Source of the DNA: Bacillus timonensis
Lineage (GTDB): Bacteria > Bacillota > Bacilli > Bacillales > Bacillaceae_L
Assembly (NCBI RefSeq): GCF_000285535.1
Contig: NZ_HE610990.1
Coordinates: 59,472 to 123,471, forward strand
Reading direction: 5' to 3'
DNA length: 64,000 nucleotides
This document shows, piece by piece, positions 8,049 to 17,229 of the stretch; within the stretch, counting starts at the first letter, position 1, and each line of letters starts with the position of its first letter. Below the pieces are notes generated by a model. The model had not been told where the DNA came from. It did no database searches and worked only from the letters and a program-made list of their open reading frames with translations. The translations under genes were made by a program, and so were the position numbers.

Positions 8049-10667
8049 TTAAGACCAGCTTTCCCAGTGACCTTCTGGATCAATAGATGCAAGTCGAATC
8101 CATCCGTTTTGGACTTTTCGGCGAAAGATTGTATCATTTCCAAGCAGCCGTTCCACATATTCTCTTGGAGCTTGGATGACAAGTAATAACCTTAATGGTT
8201 TATGGTAAATTTCTTTATCTGATTTCATAACTGATTGCCAAGGAAGCCCAGCTAATAAGTCACTAGCATTCCCCTGCATGACTCCAAGACCTGATGTGAC
8301 AGTTTGGGTCGCCTTATTTCCACTACCATAATAATGTGGAGCAACAGTAGACGCATAGTACTGCAGGTTAATCCATTGACAAACCGTTCCAGGACCTGCA
8401 ATTATATTTGCTAGCAAATCACCATTTTTATCCTTTTTCCAAGAATAATTATGAAGAAAAACTTCTCCACTGAGATTACAGTCTTTCGTAAGAGCACGTT
8501 CTCCGATTATAAAGGCTGCATTACGTGCAAGCCCCCATTCAGGACGCACCTCACTCCAATCATCTGCTAAACGTTTTGCTATTAAACTTGGTTCTTTACC
8601 CCTCAAGTCGATATTGGGTAATTGCTTGATTCTCTCTTTGTTTGCCTCATGTTTCACTTTTGGAAGTACTTGTTTAACTTGTTCAAAAGCCCTTTTCGCC
8701 GCATCTGAGAGTTCGGGAACATAAAGCCAGTGAAGTTCATCAAGTGATGTGATATGCTCACTAGCTGCAAATACAGTATCATTTGGAATAAAAATACCCT
8801 TGTCAGCAAGACTTTTTCTTACTGTCGGAAGATTACATAAAGCCGCGAGTACCCTTGCATTAAATTCACCTGATGCTCCCCCACATGCTCCACAGTCTAA
8901 AGCTGCAGCATACGGGTTATTATTGCTTCGACTTCCATGTCCACAAATAACAACGAAAGGAGCAAAGTTTTCGGTAAGCCCCATCATCTTTAAAGCCTGC
9001 TCTACATAATGCACTTTCTCTTCTTCGGAAAATCCAACTGGTATCTCTGATTCAACCTGATGCATATGGTCCAGCGAGAGTTTAGTTTGGGAGGTACGTA
9101 GCCATTTATTACGAACTTTGCGAAAGGCTGAATCTGTACTCCGCGGAAGAAAGCTCCGAACCAAAGTGTGCAATCCTAGCCATGGGCCACTTATTTCTGG
9201 CAATACAAGGCTTGAAAGCAAATTATGTTTCATCGTCTTAAATGTGCCTCCTGGTGAATGGGCCGCATGAATGCGTTGTTTATGCAGTTTCAACTCTGAT
9301 TCAGGTAAAGATTCGATTACTTTTAGTTTCGGGTTTTGCATAACTGGCAAGGATTTGTGACCATGGTTACTACACAGCTTTTTCGTTTCAATCGGCAATC
9401 CAAAAAAACCAGCTGTCCCGAACGTTTCAAAAGGACCTTGTTCTTCCAGTTTACGACGAAAAGGCTCAGAGCGAACATCAATACAAAAGACAAATTGTGC
9501 CAAGATTGGACTTGTGTTTTTAGCCGTTTCAATCGGCTTCTTTACCATTTTCTCCATCAATTGTTGCTCATACGTTTTTTCCCATGCTTCCATCCAAAGT
9601 CGCCGACGAATTATCTTATCAAAACGATATCCAAGCAGTAAACGGGCTTTAAGTTCCGATAAGGGCAGTTGATTCCACTCCTGCATTGGCAGACTACTGT
9701 AAGTAACACAAGTAGTAATCAATGGTTCTAAATCAATTTTAGCTATATTTTTCTGTTCCTTAAATGGTAAATATGGTTGGAGTAACGCCCACTCCATAGA
9801 AACTCGAACCGCGACATAATCTAAAAGCAGATCTTTATCCTCTAGCGATTGCTGTGAGCGCCAAAGCATCATACCTGCCCATCCCGGCAAGGAAAGTAAG
9901 TGGGCTTCAAGATATTCCTGTAAATCCAAATGAGGAATCTCTAGTTTAGTAAGTACTTCCTTTAATGCTAAATCAGCATCATAAGGCAATTCATTTAGCT
10001 GCCTTCTCACTGTAGCGTGAAGTGCAGGATCTAATGTAGCGAGTGTTCGCCATGCACGATAAAAACCTTCCTCACGATTTGGCATGGACCACGCATCCTG
10101 TGACTCGTCTAAAAACAATTTACACCACTTAATGAGATGATAGTCTAGCTCTTTGGCTACCCTTCCGTCACCTAACTTCTCCAATTGCTGACTATATGTG
10201 CAGACCGGATGTTTTTCTCTAAGCTGATAGTTCAATTGGCTTACTTTCTTGATAAGTCTTTTTATTTCGGAGGGGGCCAATCGTTTCGGGGACGCCTCAT
10301 TAAATAGAATCGCTTTGCAATATTGTTCAGCTTCTTCACGCGATACTTCAAAAGACTGTGTATCAAGCCATTTGGTAAGCCCTATTTCTAAAAATTCAAG
10401 GTTTATCTCGCCATGGTTCCATGCGTCTTCTAACATAGAGTCACTAGGATATATATTTACATCACAAACAGTAGAAAGCCGACGTGCGACTTGTTCAAAT
10501 GATTGTTGTTCTAAGCCTGTCCAAGGACTTCGTGCCGCAAACGTATGAATGGGTCCGAGCGGAGCTATCACTTTACTTGCCGATGCCACTAATTCATTCG
10601 TATCAAGGTGAACAAGTTCTATATTTTTTTCCAAATAAAGATTTTTAGCTAATGTGGTACTCATCAT
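8049..10667 (-). CDS. dabA: Inorganic carbon accumulation subunit DabA (DUF2309, UPF0753)
   Basis: 872 residues. DabA is a beta-carbonic-anhydrase-like zinc protein which, with the membrane subunit DabB, forms an energy-coupled system that traps CO2 as bicarbonate. The metal site is intact: C395 and D397 in FCIDVRS, H577 in CGHGSRS and C592 in LDCGACGG. The H-to-C spacing of 15 equals that of the characterised Halothiobacillus protein. Called ybcC in B. subtilis. RBS AAGGGGGG. The start lies 23 nt inside the end of dabB, indicating translational coupling. Confidence 0.95.
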   Translation of the reverse strand: MMSTTLAKNLYLEKNIELVHLDTNELVASASKVIAPLGPIHTFAARSPWTGLEQQSFEQVARRLSTVCDVNIYPSDSMLEDAWNHGEINLEFLEIGLTKWLDTQSFEVSREEAEQYCKAILFNEASPKRLAPSEIKRLIKKVSQLNYQLREKHPVCTYSQQLEKLGDGRVAKELDYHLIKWCKLFLDESQDAWSMPNREEGFYRAWRTLATLDPALHATVRRQLNELPYDADLALKEVLTKLEIPHLDLQEYLEAHLLSLPGWAGMMLWRSQQSLEDKDLLLDYVAVRVSMEWALLQPYLPFKEQKNIAKIDLEPLITTCVTYSSLPMQEWNQLPLSELKARLLLGYRFDKIIRRRLWMEAWEKTYEQQLMEKMVKKPIETAKNTSPILAQFVFCIDVRSEPFRRKLEEQGPFETFGTAGFFGLPIETKKLCSNHGHKSLPVMQNPKLKVIESLPESELKLHKQRIHAAHSPGGTFKTMKHNLLSSLVLPEISGPWLGLHTLVRSFLPRSTDSAFRKVRNKWLRTSQTKLSLDHMHQVESEIPVGFSEEEKVHYVEQALKMMGLTENFAPFVVICGHGSRSNNNPYAAALDCGACGGASGEFNARVLAALCNLPTVRKSLADKGIFIPNDTVFAASEHITSLDELHWLYVPELSDAAKRAFEQVKQVLPKVKHEANKERIKQLPNIDLRGKEPSLIAKRLADDWSEVRPEWGLARNAAFIIGERALTKDCNLSGEVFLHNYSWKKDKNGDLLANIIAGPGTVCQWINLQYYASTVAPHYYGSGNKATQTVTSGLGVMQGNASDLLAGLPWQSVMKSDKEIYHKPLRLLLVIQAPREYVERLLGNDTIFRRKVQNGWIRLASIDPEGHWESWS

Positions 10668-12195
10668 GCATTCCCCCCTTAAAAGTAAATCGTGTTAGAT
10701 AGGTTGGATGGCTATCCACCGAGTCATATCGAGGTTCACTCAATTTTACAAGCCAAAGATACATAACCACATATACTTTTGATGACCGATGCCGAACTGA
10801 CCAAGCTGCGAATATACTACCAGCTATCAAGATAACAAGAAGGATAATCGCCGCAAGTATAGGTGGCTGTTCTACGGTTTGAATCGTTTCATGCAATAGA
10901 CTTACAAACGCAGCGTGTAGGGCGATAAATATCACTCCTAATACTAGGAATAGCGAGAACCCAACAATCCGACCGATATACCCATACCCTGAAGCAATAA
11001 GTTGTTTCCATGCATAAAAAACGGACCAGCCAATAATGAAGGCACTTATGAACTGATAAGTCTCTCCATGAGATGTTAACAAATAACAAACTCCCACGAA
11101 TAATCCTACTACTGCTCCAGTTATCGTCCATAACAATGACGGTGGTTGAGGTGATCTGGACTGTTGCGTTTTTTGATGAATCGCACTTCCTGCTTGCAAG
11201 AAGAGAGTCGCCTTAAATAATCCATGTAATACAGCATGAATAATTGCTGCTACATAAGCACCTAGTGCACATTGAATGAGCATGAAACCCATCTGTGCAA
11301 TTGTAGAGCCCACTAATTGCCGTTTGTAATCAACTTGAACTAGCATCATACCTGTTCCAATCAATACCGATATACTAGAAATTACAAGTAGAACTATTTG
11401 TGCGACATCACCACTAAAAATGGGTGCAAAACGAAATAATACAATCGCTCCTGCATTAACAATACCTGCATGCATGACAGCAGAAATTGGCGTAGGGGCA
11501 ACAACTGAGTCTAATAACCAACGTTGAAAAGGCCACTGTGCTGCGGGAATAATGACGGACAAGATAATAAGTAAGTTAATACCTGTTTTCTCCCATGACC
11601 CAAGCAGTGTTATGTTGTCTTCTGTAAGTGCAAGGGACAGTTGCCAGTGCCCTGTGGTTTGAGTAACCCAGAGTATCGCACATAACAAGATAAGCCAACT
11701 TATCAAAAATTGCTGTCCAGAAATTTTCGCAGCATTTCTAGCCACCTGCCATTCCTTTCTCAGTCCGATAAGCAAGGTTAAACCAAGGAGGGTAATCCCC
11801 CAGAAAAGAACTAACAAACGAAGATCATCACTAAACCATGCAAGGGAATCTACCACTGTTGTGAGCGTCAGTAACACAAAATATTTACGATAAGATTGAT
11901 CCCCCAGCAGGTAACGAACTGAAAAGCGCTGTACAACTAACCCGATTGTAAGAACAAAAGTCGCTAAAAGCCAAGATAAGGAATCAAACTGCCACGGCCC
12001 AACAACCTTACTGCCGTTGTTAACAATAAGGGATAATACCGAAAATAGTGGAGGCAATGAGATGATGCCAATGTGAATTCGAACATAATTCAACGAAACC
12101 TTTGGGTGTAAGAAAATGAATGCACTACAAACTGAAAGTGCAAGCAGTATAAAAAATAGTGAATGTAACGTTTCAAAGTTTAATGAATATAACAT
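10645..12195 (-). CDS. dabB: Inorganic carbon transporter subunit DabB (NuoL/MrpA-like)
   Basis: 516 residues from the ATG at 12195 (RBS GAGGGGAGAGG; an upstream TTG lies in front of the RBS and was rejected). It has 12 or more membrane helices of the NADH-quinone oxidoreductase chain 5 / Mrp antiporter family, with the typical PTPISAVMHAGIVNAGAI block and a further HAVLHGLFKA histidine/lysine segment. It is thought to pass cations to drive CO2 hydration by DabA. Often annotated ndhF or nuoL; direct pairing with dabA makes a complex I role unlikely. Confidence 0.93.
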   Translation of the reverse strand: MLYSLNFETLHSLFFILLALSVCSAFIFLHPKVSLNYVRIHIGIISLPPLFSVLSLIVNNGSKVVGPWQFDSLSWLLATFVLTIGLVVQRFSVRYLLGDQSYRKYFVLLTLTTVVDSLAWFSDDLRLLVLFWGITLLGLTLLIGLRKEWQVARNAAKISGQQFLISWLILLCAILWVTQTTGHWQLSLALTEDNITLLGSWEKTGINLLIILSVIIPAAQWPFQRWLLDSVVAPTPISAVMHAGIVNAGAIVLFRFAPIFSGDVAQIVLLVISSISVLIGTGMMLVQVDYKRQLVGSTIAQMGFMLIQCALGAYVAAIIHAVLHGLFKATLFLQAGSAIHQKTQQSRSPQPPSLLWTITGAVVGLFVGVCYLLTSHGETYQFISAFIIGWSVFYAWKQLIASGYGYIGRIVGFSLFLVLGVIFIALHAAFVSLLHETIQTVEQPPILAAIILLVILIAGSIFAAWSVRHRSSKVYVVMYLWLVKLSEPRYDSVDSHPTYLTRFTFKGGMHDEYHIS

Positions 12196-12261
12196 GTGCC
12201 TCTCCCCTCTACTCAACTATGCCTTGGCGTATCCAATACCTGTTTTCTTAAAAACAAAAAT

Positions 12262-12325
12262 AAAAAAACCGACAATCTCAATGTTTAATGGACATACGTC
12301 ATTAAACGCTGAAAATTGTCGGTTT
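12262..12325 (-). terminator. Long hairpin with U tract in the dabB leader
   Basis: AAACCGACAAT (12266-12276) pairs with ATTGTCGGTTT (12315-12325), with an inner GTTTAATG/CATTAAAC pair. On the minus strand it is followed by seven T. It lies 67 nt upstream of the dabB start and 244 nt after the Nramp-like gene. It is either the late terminator of that gene or an attenuator in the dabBA leader. Confidence 0.7.
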
Positions 12326-12568
12326 ACTTTTAAACTAACCCTTTTTAGGTTTTTTTATAGTCTACCGTTTCTATAAGCATTTTTCATCATTTTCATTTCG
12401 CTCTAAATTTCTATTTTTATAGATTACCTTTTTCATATAGCCAATAAAAAATGATTAACTCCTATGCTAAAGAAATCTTATATTTATAGAAATAAAACAA
12501 GCATTAAATTGTGTAATATATTTTACTATTCCGTAAATAGTTATGTCAAGTAAAAAATAAATACAGTC
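12326..12568. other. AT-rich intergenic stretch before dabB
   Basis: About 240 nt without a credible coding frame. It may hold the dabBA promoter if the hairpin at 12262-12325 is a leader element. I see no clear operator. Confidence 0.4.
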
Positions 12569-13867
12569 TTATAATAGCATATCTAAAAGTTCGCTTCCAC
12601 CTAGATATACAAAGAGTAAAATAATTAATACTAGAAATAGATTATTAGCTTTTCTATTCCGATAAACAGAGTCAATTTGTTTTGAGTTTAATAAGTACAG
12701 TAAGCCCAACGAAAGCGCCGGCATAAATATTGCTCCGAGAATGCCATAAATAAAAACAACTGCAACAGGCTCGTTAAATAAAAGAAGTAACATTGGGGGA
12801 AAAGTCATCCATGTCAAATATGTACGATAAGCTGGATCTTTTTCAGAGATTGGTTGATTTAACTCGTTATTTTCCTTTCCTTTATTCCGTACGATTCGTA
12901 CAAAGTCTGCAAACAGATAAGAGATACCATGCCACGGCCCTAAAACAGACGTAAAGACCGCTCCATAGAATCCTACTAGTAGGACCCAACGTGCAATATT
13001 ACCGAATCTCTTTCCATAAGCATCCGCTAGTCCAAGTAGACCCTGGTTTCCATTTATGGTCGTACCAGTACCGAATAATAACTCAGCTGCAATAATCATG
13101 ATTGCTACAGCAAAGATTCCTGTTACTGTATAGGCTACGCCGTTATCTACCTTCATCGTTGCTATCCAACTCTTGCCCTTCCATCCCTTTGCCTGTAGCC
13201 AATATCCATAACAAGCTAATGTAATCGAACCTCCTACACCGCCAATTAGTCCGAGTATTGTCGTAAATGACCCTTTTGGTACAGATGGGATTACTTGATA
13301 TGTTACGTCATTTGCACTAGCCAAAATAATAATAGCGGAACCAACAACAGTAATAAACATCAATCCAACAAACCCCATCATAATCCGTTCTAATAAATTA
13401 TAACGACCAAACCAAACTAATATAAAACCAGCTACGGAGGATATAATCGCTCCTAACCAGACAGGGGTACCAGGGAACAATGCGGCTAAAACCATACCAC
13501 AAACTGTGGGAGCGGCAGCGCCATAAATGATTCCAAATAAAATGGCATACCCCCAAAAATATGAAGTAGCCACCCAGCCTAAGGAATGCCAACTTTGTAA
13601 GAATGTCTTACCCGTTGCAAGATACATACGTCCTATCCCTTCACTGAGAATAAACTTTATGATTGCCCCAACAAAAACTGCCCACAATAGCATTAGACCG
13701 TAATTTACACCTGCTATCGATGCCATAATTAAATCCCCTGCACCTACACCAGTTGCAGCCACAACGATTCCCGGGCCAATATACGATAACTTCCCTTTTA
13801 AAGTTGATGGTGGATTAACTACTGTTTCATAGGTTCTTTCCACTTTCGTTTCCAAATCATCCAACAC
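12569..13867 (-). CDS. Nramp-family transporter with non-canonical metal site
   Basis: 432 residues, about eleven membrane helices, GTG start at 13867. It starts in Nramp style (GPGIVVAATGVGAGDLI), but the helix 1 DPGN metal motif is replaced by GVGAGD, and the helix 6 region reads ACYGYWLQ instead of the A/C-M-P-H type. These are the residues that bind Mn/Fe in true Nramp proteins, so a divalent-metal substrate should not be assumed. Some distant Nramp relatives carry Mg or amino-acid-related cargo. It is alone between two intergenic regions, so context gives no further hint. Confidence 0.75.
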   Translation of the reverse strand: MLDDLETKVERTYETVVNPPSTLKGKLSYIGPGIVVAATGVGAGDLIMASIAGVNYGLMLLWAVFVGAIIKFILSEGIGRMYLATGKTFLQSWHSLGWVATSYFWGYAILFGIIYGAAAPTVCGMVLAALFPGTPVWLGAIISSVAGFILVWFGRYNLLERIMMGFVGLMFITVVGSAIIILASANDVTYQVIPSVPKGSFTTILGLIGGVGGSITLACYGYWLQAKGWKGKSWIATMKVDNGVAYTVTGIFAVAIMIIAAELLFGTGTTINGNQGLLGLADAYGKRFGNIARWVLLVGFYGAVFTSVLGPWHGISYLFADFVRIVRNKGKENNELNQPISEKDPAYRTYLTWMTFPPMLLLLFNEPVAVVFIYGILGAIFMPALSLGLLYLLNSKQIDSVYRNRKANNLFLVLIILLFVYLGGSELLDMLL

Positions 13868-14104
13868 GCCATTTTCTATTCGTTTTTGTTGTAAAACTTA
13901 CTACTAATAGAAGTTCACCATTATTATTTCAGTATCGTCTCCTTTCTTGTATAAATTTTATTAATATTCTAAATATATACAATCTTAACACGATATTACT
14001 GTCAGTCCATTGGAAATAGTGTAAAAAAATATTCATTAGTTGTTTTACAAATTGTAAAATCTAAAACTTCTCTTAAAAGAGAATAGGAGATAAGTTGCAT
14101 AAGT
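13868..14104. other. Intergenic region upstream of the Nramp-like gene
   Basis: No gene. It contains a 17-bp palindrome, TTTTACAAATTGTAAAA, at about 14042-14058, about 175 nt upstream of the Nramp-like start. This could be an operator or just AT-rich symmetry. Confidence 0.35.
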
Positions 14105-14139
14105 AAAACCCAAGGATAAGTCTAAACTCCTTGGGTTTT
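14105..14139 (-). terminator. Terminator at the end of the nitrogen-assimilation operon
   Basis: AAAACCCAAGGA (14105-14116) pairs with TCCTTGGGTTTT (14128-14139), directly after the exonuclease stop codon. It is the first convincing terminator downstream of gltB, about 14.5 kb away. Confidence 0.88.
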
Positions 14140-14870
14140 TATCGTCTTGCTAGTCTTTCATAGACATCATTCAAAGTGTAGCAACCTACATTACTAAGTT
14201 CCTTAATATAAAGTTGCCACAACTGAGCAATCATTATTGCATCACCTAAAGCATGATGTCGGTTTCGAATTTCTAACCCCGAAAATGTGCAATAATCATC
14301 AAGACTCACAATATTATTATCTGGAACAACTATGTTGAACACGAATGATGTATCAACGATTCGATGTTTATAAGGTTTTTTGAACGACTTCCAATTGGCG
14401 TGTTGCAGAAACTTTTTTTCGTGACTAGCATGATGTGCAATAAGGGTATCACTTTGAACAAACTGATAAAAGCGGATTAGTACTTCAGACAAGTCTGGAG
14501 CATCCTGTAAATCTGATTCATCTAGTCCTGTTAACCGTTTAATATCAGGAGAAAGATTATTATTATTGTGAACAAGTGAATAAAACGTATCGCTACCACT
14601 CTTTTCGCCCTTTTTTACTTTCACTGCACCAATTGATAGAATTTGATCGCCTTGTTCTGGGAAAAAGCCCGTCGTTTCAAAATCAAATGCGACAACATTT
14701 AGTTCATGTAACGGGACATACAAACTTTTTTCGATTTCCAGTTCTTTTTCCAAGTTCCTTAAAAAAGCAAGATGTTTTGGATCCGTTTTTCCCATCAAAG
14801 ACGTATAAATATTTGAGGAAATTTTACCATGAAACTGTTTCATAAATTGAACCAAAGGGTTATCTTTCAT
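14139..14870 (-). CDS. DnaQ-like 3'-5' exonuclease
   Basis: 243 residues. The DEDDh exonuclease domain starts at about residue 58: Exo I DFETTG (D63, E65), Exo II region AHHASHEKKF (the usual aspartate position appears to be E151) and Exo III RHHALGDA (H206, D210). The first 55 residues are an N-terminal extension. It overlaps the DUF294 gene by 4 nt, so the two are translationally coupled; this pairing of an epsilon-like exonuclease with a DUF294 protein occurs in other bacteria. A single-strand nucleic-acid trimming role is plausible; the substrate is not known. Confidence 0.85.
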   Translation of the reverse strand: MKDNPLVQFMKQFHGKISSNIYTSLMGKTDPKHLAFLRNLEKELEIEKSLYVPLHELNVVAFDFETTGFFPEQGDQILSIGAVKVKKGEKSGSDTFYSLVHNNNNLSPDIKRLTGLDESDLQDAPDLSEVLIRFYQFVQSDTLIAHHASHEKKFLQHANWKSFKKPYKHRIVDTSFVFNIVVPDNNIVSLDDYCTFSGLEIRNRHHALGDAIMIAQLWQLYIKELSNVGCYTLNDVYERLARR

Positions 14871-15868
14871 TGTTTTATTGCCCCTTGTACCATCATATCC
14901 GTAAACCTTTGGAGTTTTTCTATATCTTTTATAATCTGCTTTATTTCAAGCTTCTCTAATTTAGTTAACCCTTTTATATTAAGATAACGCATATCCTCAT
15001 AACTTTTCGCATGACCATGTAGGAACCGATAATGCATCAGCTTTTTAAAATTAGAATAATGAGTAATCAGCATCTTCTTGTACATTTCTCGTAAACGAAG
15101 GGCTTCAATTCGAGCAATCGTTGATGTTGCTTCTATTTTTTCTAGTATTGAAAGTATACGAATAGCGTTAACGTAAGGAAAAACAGCAGTCGTTTTTAAA
15201 TCAATATATCCTGTATAAGGACCAGATGAGACAGTCAAAAACTGATTAAACAAACCAACCCCTTTTACAGTGTACTTCGTATTTTCTACTAATCTTTCTA
15301 AAATGGTTGGTTGCTCCTGAATGATTTGATAAACAATCTCTTTTAAAAATCGTATCTCTTTTTCATCACCAACCACTACTCTCGCATCCATGAAAATTAA
15401 TACATTTCGATACGATATCCACGTATTATCTCTCATCCACTTTTTTAGTTGTATTTCCCAATTTCGATACGATTGACACCATAATGGATTGGAACTCATT
15501 ACGTTTCCTTCGCATAAAGGGTAACCAACATCCCGTAAAGCTGAACTAAGCATCTGCCCAAATACCAAAAAATACGAAGCTGTTGCCTCATTATCCTTTT
15601 CAAATATGATGCCATGATCCTGATCACTAATGACAGCCTGTTCACATCTACCCGCACTTCCCATAACAAACCAGGTATAGGTACAAGGCGGTGGGCCGTA
15701 GTCTTTACTCATTTCATTCAATGTAACCTCAAACACATTTTTTATAACAAAGTCATGATAAAGTTGTAACTTTTCAGAACCCATTTGATGTGTTAACACA
15801 TTGGCATTACGCCATTCTTTTATCGATTGATAGGATTCAAGGTACCCTTGCATGTTATCGCTTGTCAT
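14867..15868 (-). CDS. DUF294 putative nucleotidyltransferase (GlnD-like)
   Basis: 333 residues. The N-terminal half has a nucleotidyltransferase motif MGSAGRCEQ (69-77) followed by D82 and D84 in SDQDHGIIFE, as in the N-terminal domain of GlnD. The C-terminal half is the helical DUF294_C substrate-binding domain. No CBS or cNMP domain is present, unlike many relatives. It starts 3 nt after the amt stop, so it is tightly coupled to the ammonium transporter. Modification of a nitrogen-related partner is a hypothesis; no PII gene lies in this operon. Confidence 0.83.
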   Translation of the reverse strand: MTSDNMQGYLESYQSIKEWRNANVLTHQMGSEKLQLYHDFVIKNVFEVTLNEMSKDYGPPPCTYTWFVMGSAGRCEQAVISDQDHGIIFEKDNEATASYFLVFGQMLSSALRDVGYPLCEGNVMSSNPLWCQSYRNWEIQLKKWMRDNTWISYRNVLIFMDARVVVGDEKEIRFLKEIVYQIIQEQPTILERLVENTKYTVKGVGLFNQFLTVSSGPYTGYIDLKTTAVFPYVNAIRILSILEKIEATSTIARIEALRLREMYKKMLITHYSNFKKLMHYRFLHGHAKSYEDMRYLNIKGLTKLEKLEIKQIIKDIEKLQRFTDMMVQGAIKQ

Positions 15869-15871
15869 TCC

Positions 15872-17170
15872 TTATTCTTTTAATGGCTCAGAGGATAGAA
15901 CGTTGGTTAATATGACAGTTTGCGAGTCTTTCGAAAATGCTTCTGGATAGCCATAACTACCATGCTCACTCATATCAAGTCCAATCAACTCTTGTTCTTC
16001 TGTTACTCTAAGCCCATTTACTATTTTTTTAATTAAGAGTATTAGACAAAAGGATACACCAAATGCATAAGCTGCGGATACAGTAATCCCCATTACTTGA
16101 ACTCCAAGCTGCCCGAATCCTCCACCATAAAATAGTCCCGCTTGACCTACTGTTGCTAGTTCTGGGGTAGCGAAAAAGCCCGTTGATAAGGTTCCCCATA
16201 CACCTGCAATTCCATGAACAGAAAGAGCGAAAATTGGATCATCTATATTTCGTTTCTCAAAGAATCTAACACTATAGAAAACCATGATTCCTGCGATAAA
16301 CCCGATGACTACTGACGCCCATGTTTCTACGAATGCACATGATGCTGTAATAGCGACAAGACCAGCTAATGTTCCATTCAACATTGTCGGGATATCAGAT
16401 TTACCCAATACAACCCATGAAATAAGTAAGGCACTAATCGCTCCAGCTGCTGCGGCTAAAGCTGTATTTAGAGCAACAAAGGCAAAGAATCCATCTTCTA
16501 CTCCTAACGTACTGCCTGCATTGAACCCAAACCAACCAATAAATAAAATTAATACACCTAAAGCCGTATAAACCTGATTATGTCCACTTAAATTATTGGC
16601 AGTTCCATCAGTGTTATACTTGCCTATTCTAGGTTTTAATAGAATAGTAGCTGCTAAAGCTGCCATTGCACCGGTTAAATGTACAACTGTCGATCCTGCA
16701 AAATCTTGTTTCCCGTGCTCTGCTAACCAACCACCACCCCAAATCCAATGAGCGATTACTGGGTATACTAATGCTGAAAATAGCACCGCAAACATAAGAT
16801 ACACTGATAGTTTCGCCCTTTCTGCGAAGCCGCCAAATGCAATTGCTAACGAGATTCCTGCAAATGCGAGCTGGAATACAAAAAAAGCAGTTGTTGAATA
16901 TGGACTACCTTCCACCTCTGTACCTGGATAGAAAAAGTCTGACATGCCCACGAAAAAGTTTCCATTTTCACCAAAGATAAATCCGTAGCCTACTGCCCAA
17001 AAAACGATTGAGGCAATGCCAAAAGAAAATATCGTCTTTCCTGCAATATGGCCCGCATTTTTCATCCGTGTCGACCCTGTTTCTAACAAGATGAATCCAC
17101 CTTGCATGAAAATGACCAAAATAGCTCCTATCATAATCCAAACACTATTTAAGTAAAACAAATTATCCAT
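15872..17170 (-). CDS. amt: Ammonium transporter
   Basis: 432 residues from the ATG at 17170 (RBS GGGAGG); an upstream extension of 19 residues was rejected. Eleven membrane helices are expected. Twin histidines H164 (VVHLTGAMAA) and H319 (SVHGIAGVWGT) line the conduction path, and D156 is the conserved recruiting acid. The signature FAGISLAIAFGGFAERAK is present. It imports ammonium for the neighbouring glutamine and asparagine synthetases. Close to B. subtilis AmtB (NrgA), but no glnK/nrgB gene follows; a DUF294 protein does. Confidence 0.95.
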   Translation of the reverse strand: MDNLFYLNSVWIMIGAILVIFMQGGFILLETGSTRMKNAGHIAGKTIFSFGIASIVFWAVGYGFIFGENGNFFVGMSDFFYPGTEVEGSPYSTTAFFVFQLAFAGISLAIAFGGFAERAKLSVYLMFAVLFSALVYPVIAHWIWGGGWLAEHGKQDFAGSTVVHLTGAMAALAATILLKPRIGKYNTDGTANNLSGHNQVYTALGVLILFIGWFGFNAGSTLGVEDGFFAFVALNTALAAAAGAISALLISWVVLGKSDIPTMLNGTLAGLVAITASCAFVETWASVVIGFIAGIMVFYSVRFFEKRNIDDPIFALSVHGIAGVWGTLSTGFFATPELATVGQAGLFYGGGFGQLGVQVMGITVSAAYAFGVSFCLILLIKKIVNGLRVTEEQELIGLDMSEHGSYGYPEAFSKDSQTVILTNVLSSEPLKE

Positions 17171-17229
17171 TTTTTGTTCCTCCCTTTTTATTTTTTTATA
17201 TGTACAGGGGGCAAGCCCCTGAAACACTA

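Noticed and set aside
7949..8182. 77-codon frame between dabA and the DUF2294 gene
   Set aside because: It overlaps the 3' end of dabA and has no family features.
17171..17229. GGGGCTTGCCCC hairpin between asnB and amt as a terminator
   Set aside because: The stem is only about 5 bp and no T run follows on the minus strand; treated as non-terminating.
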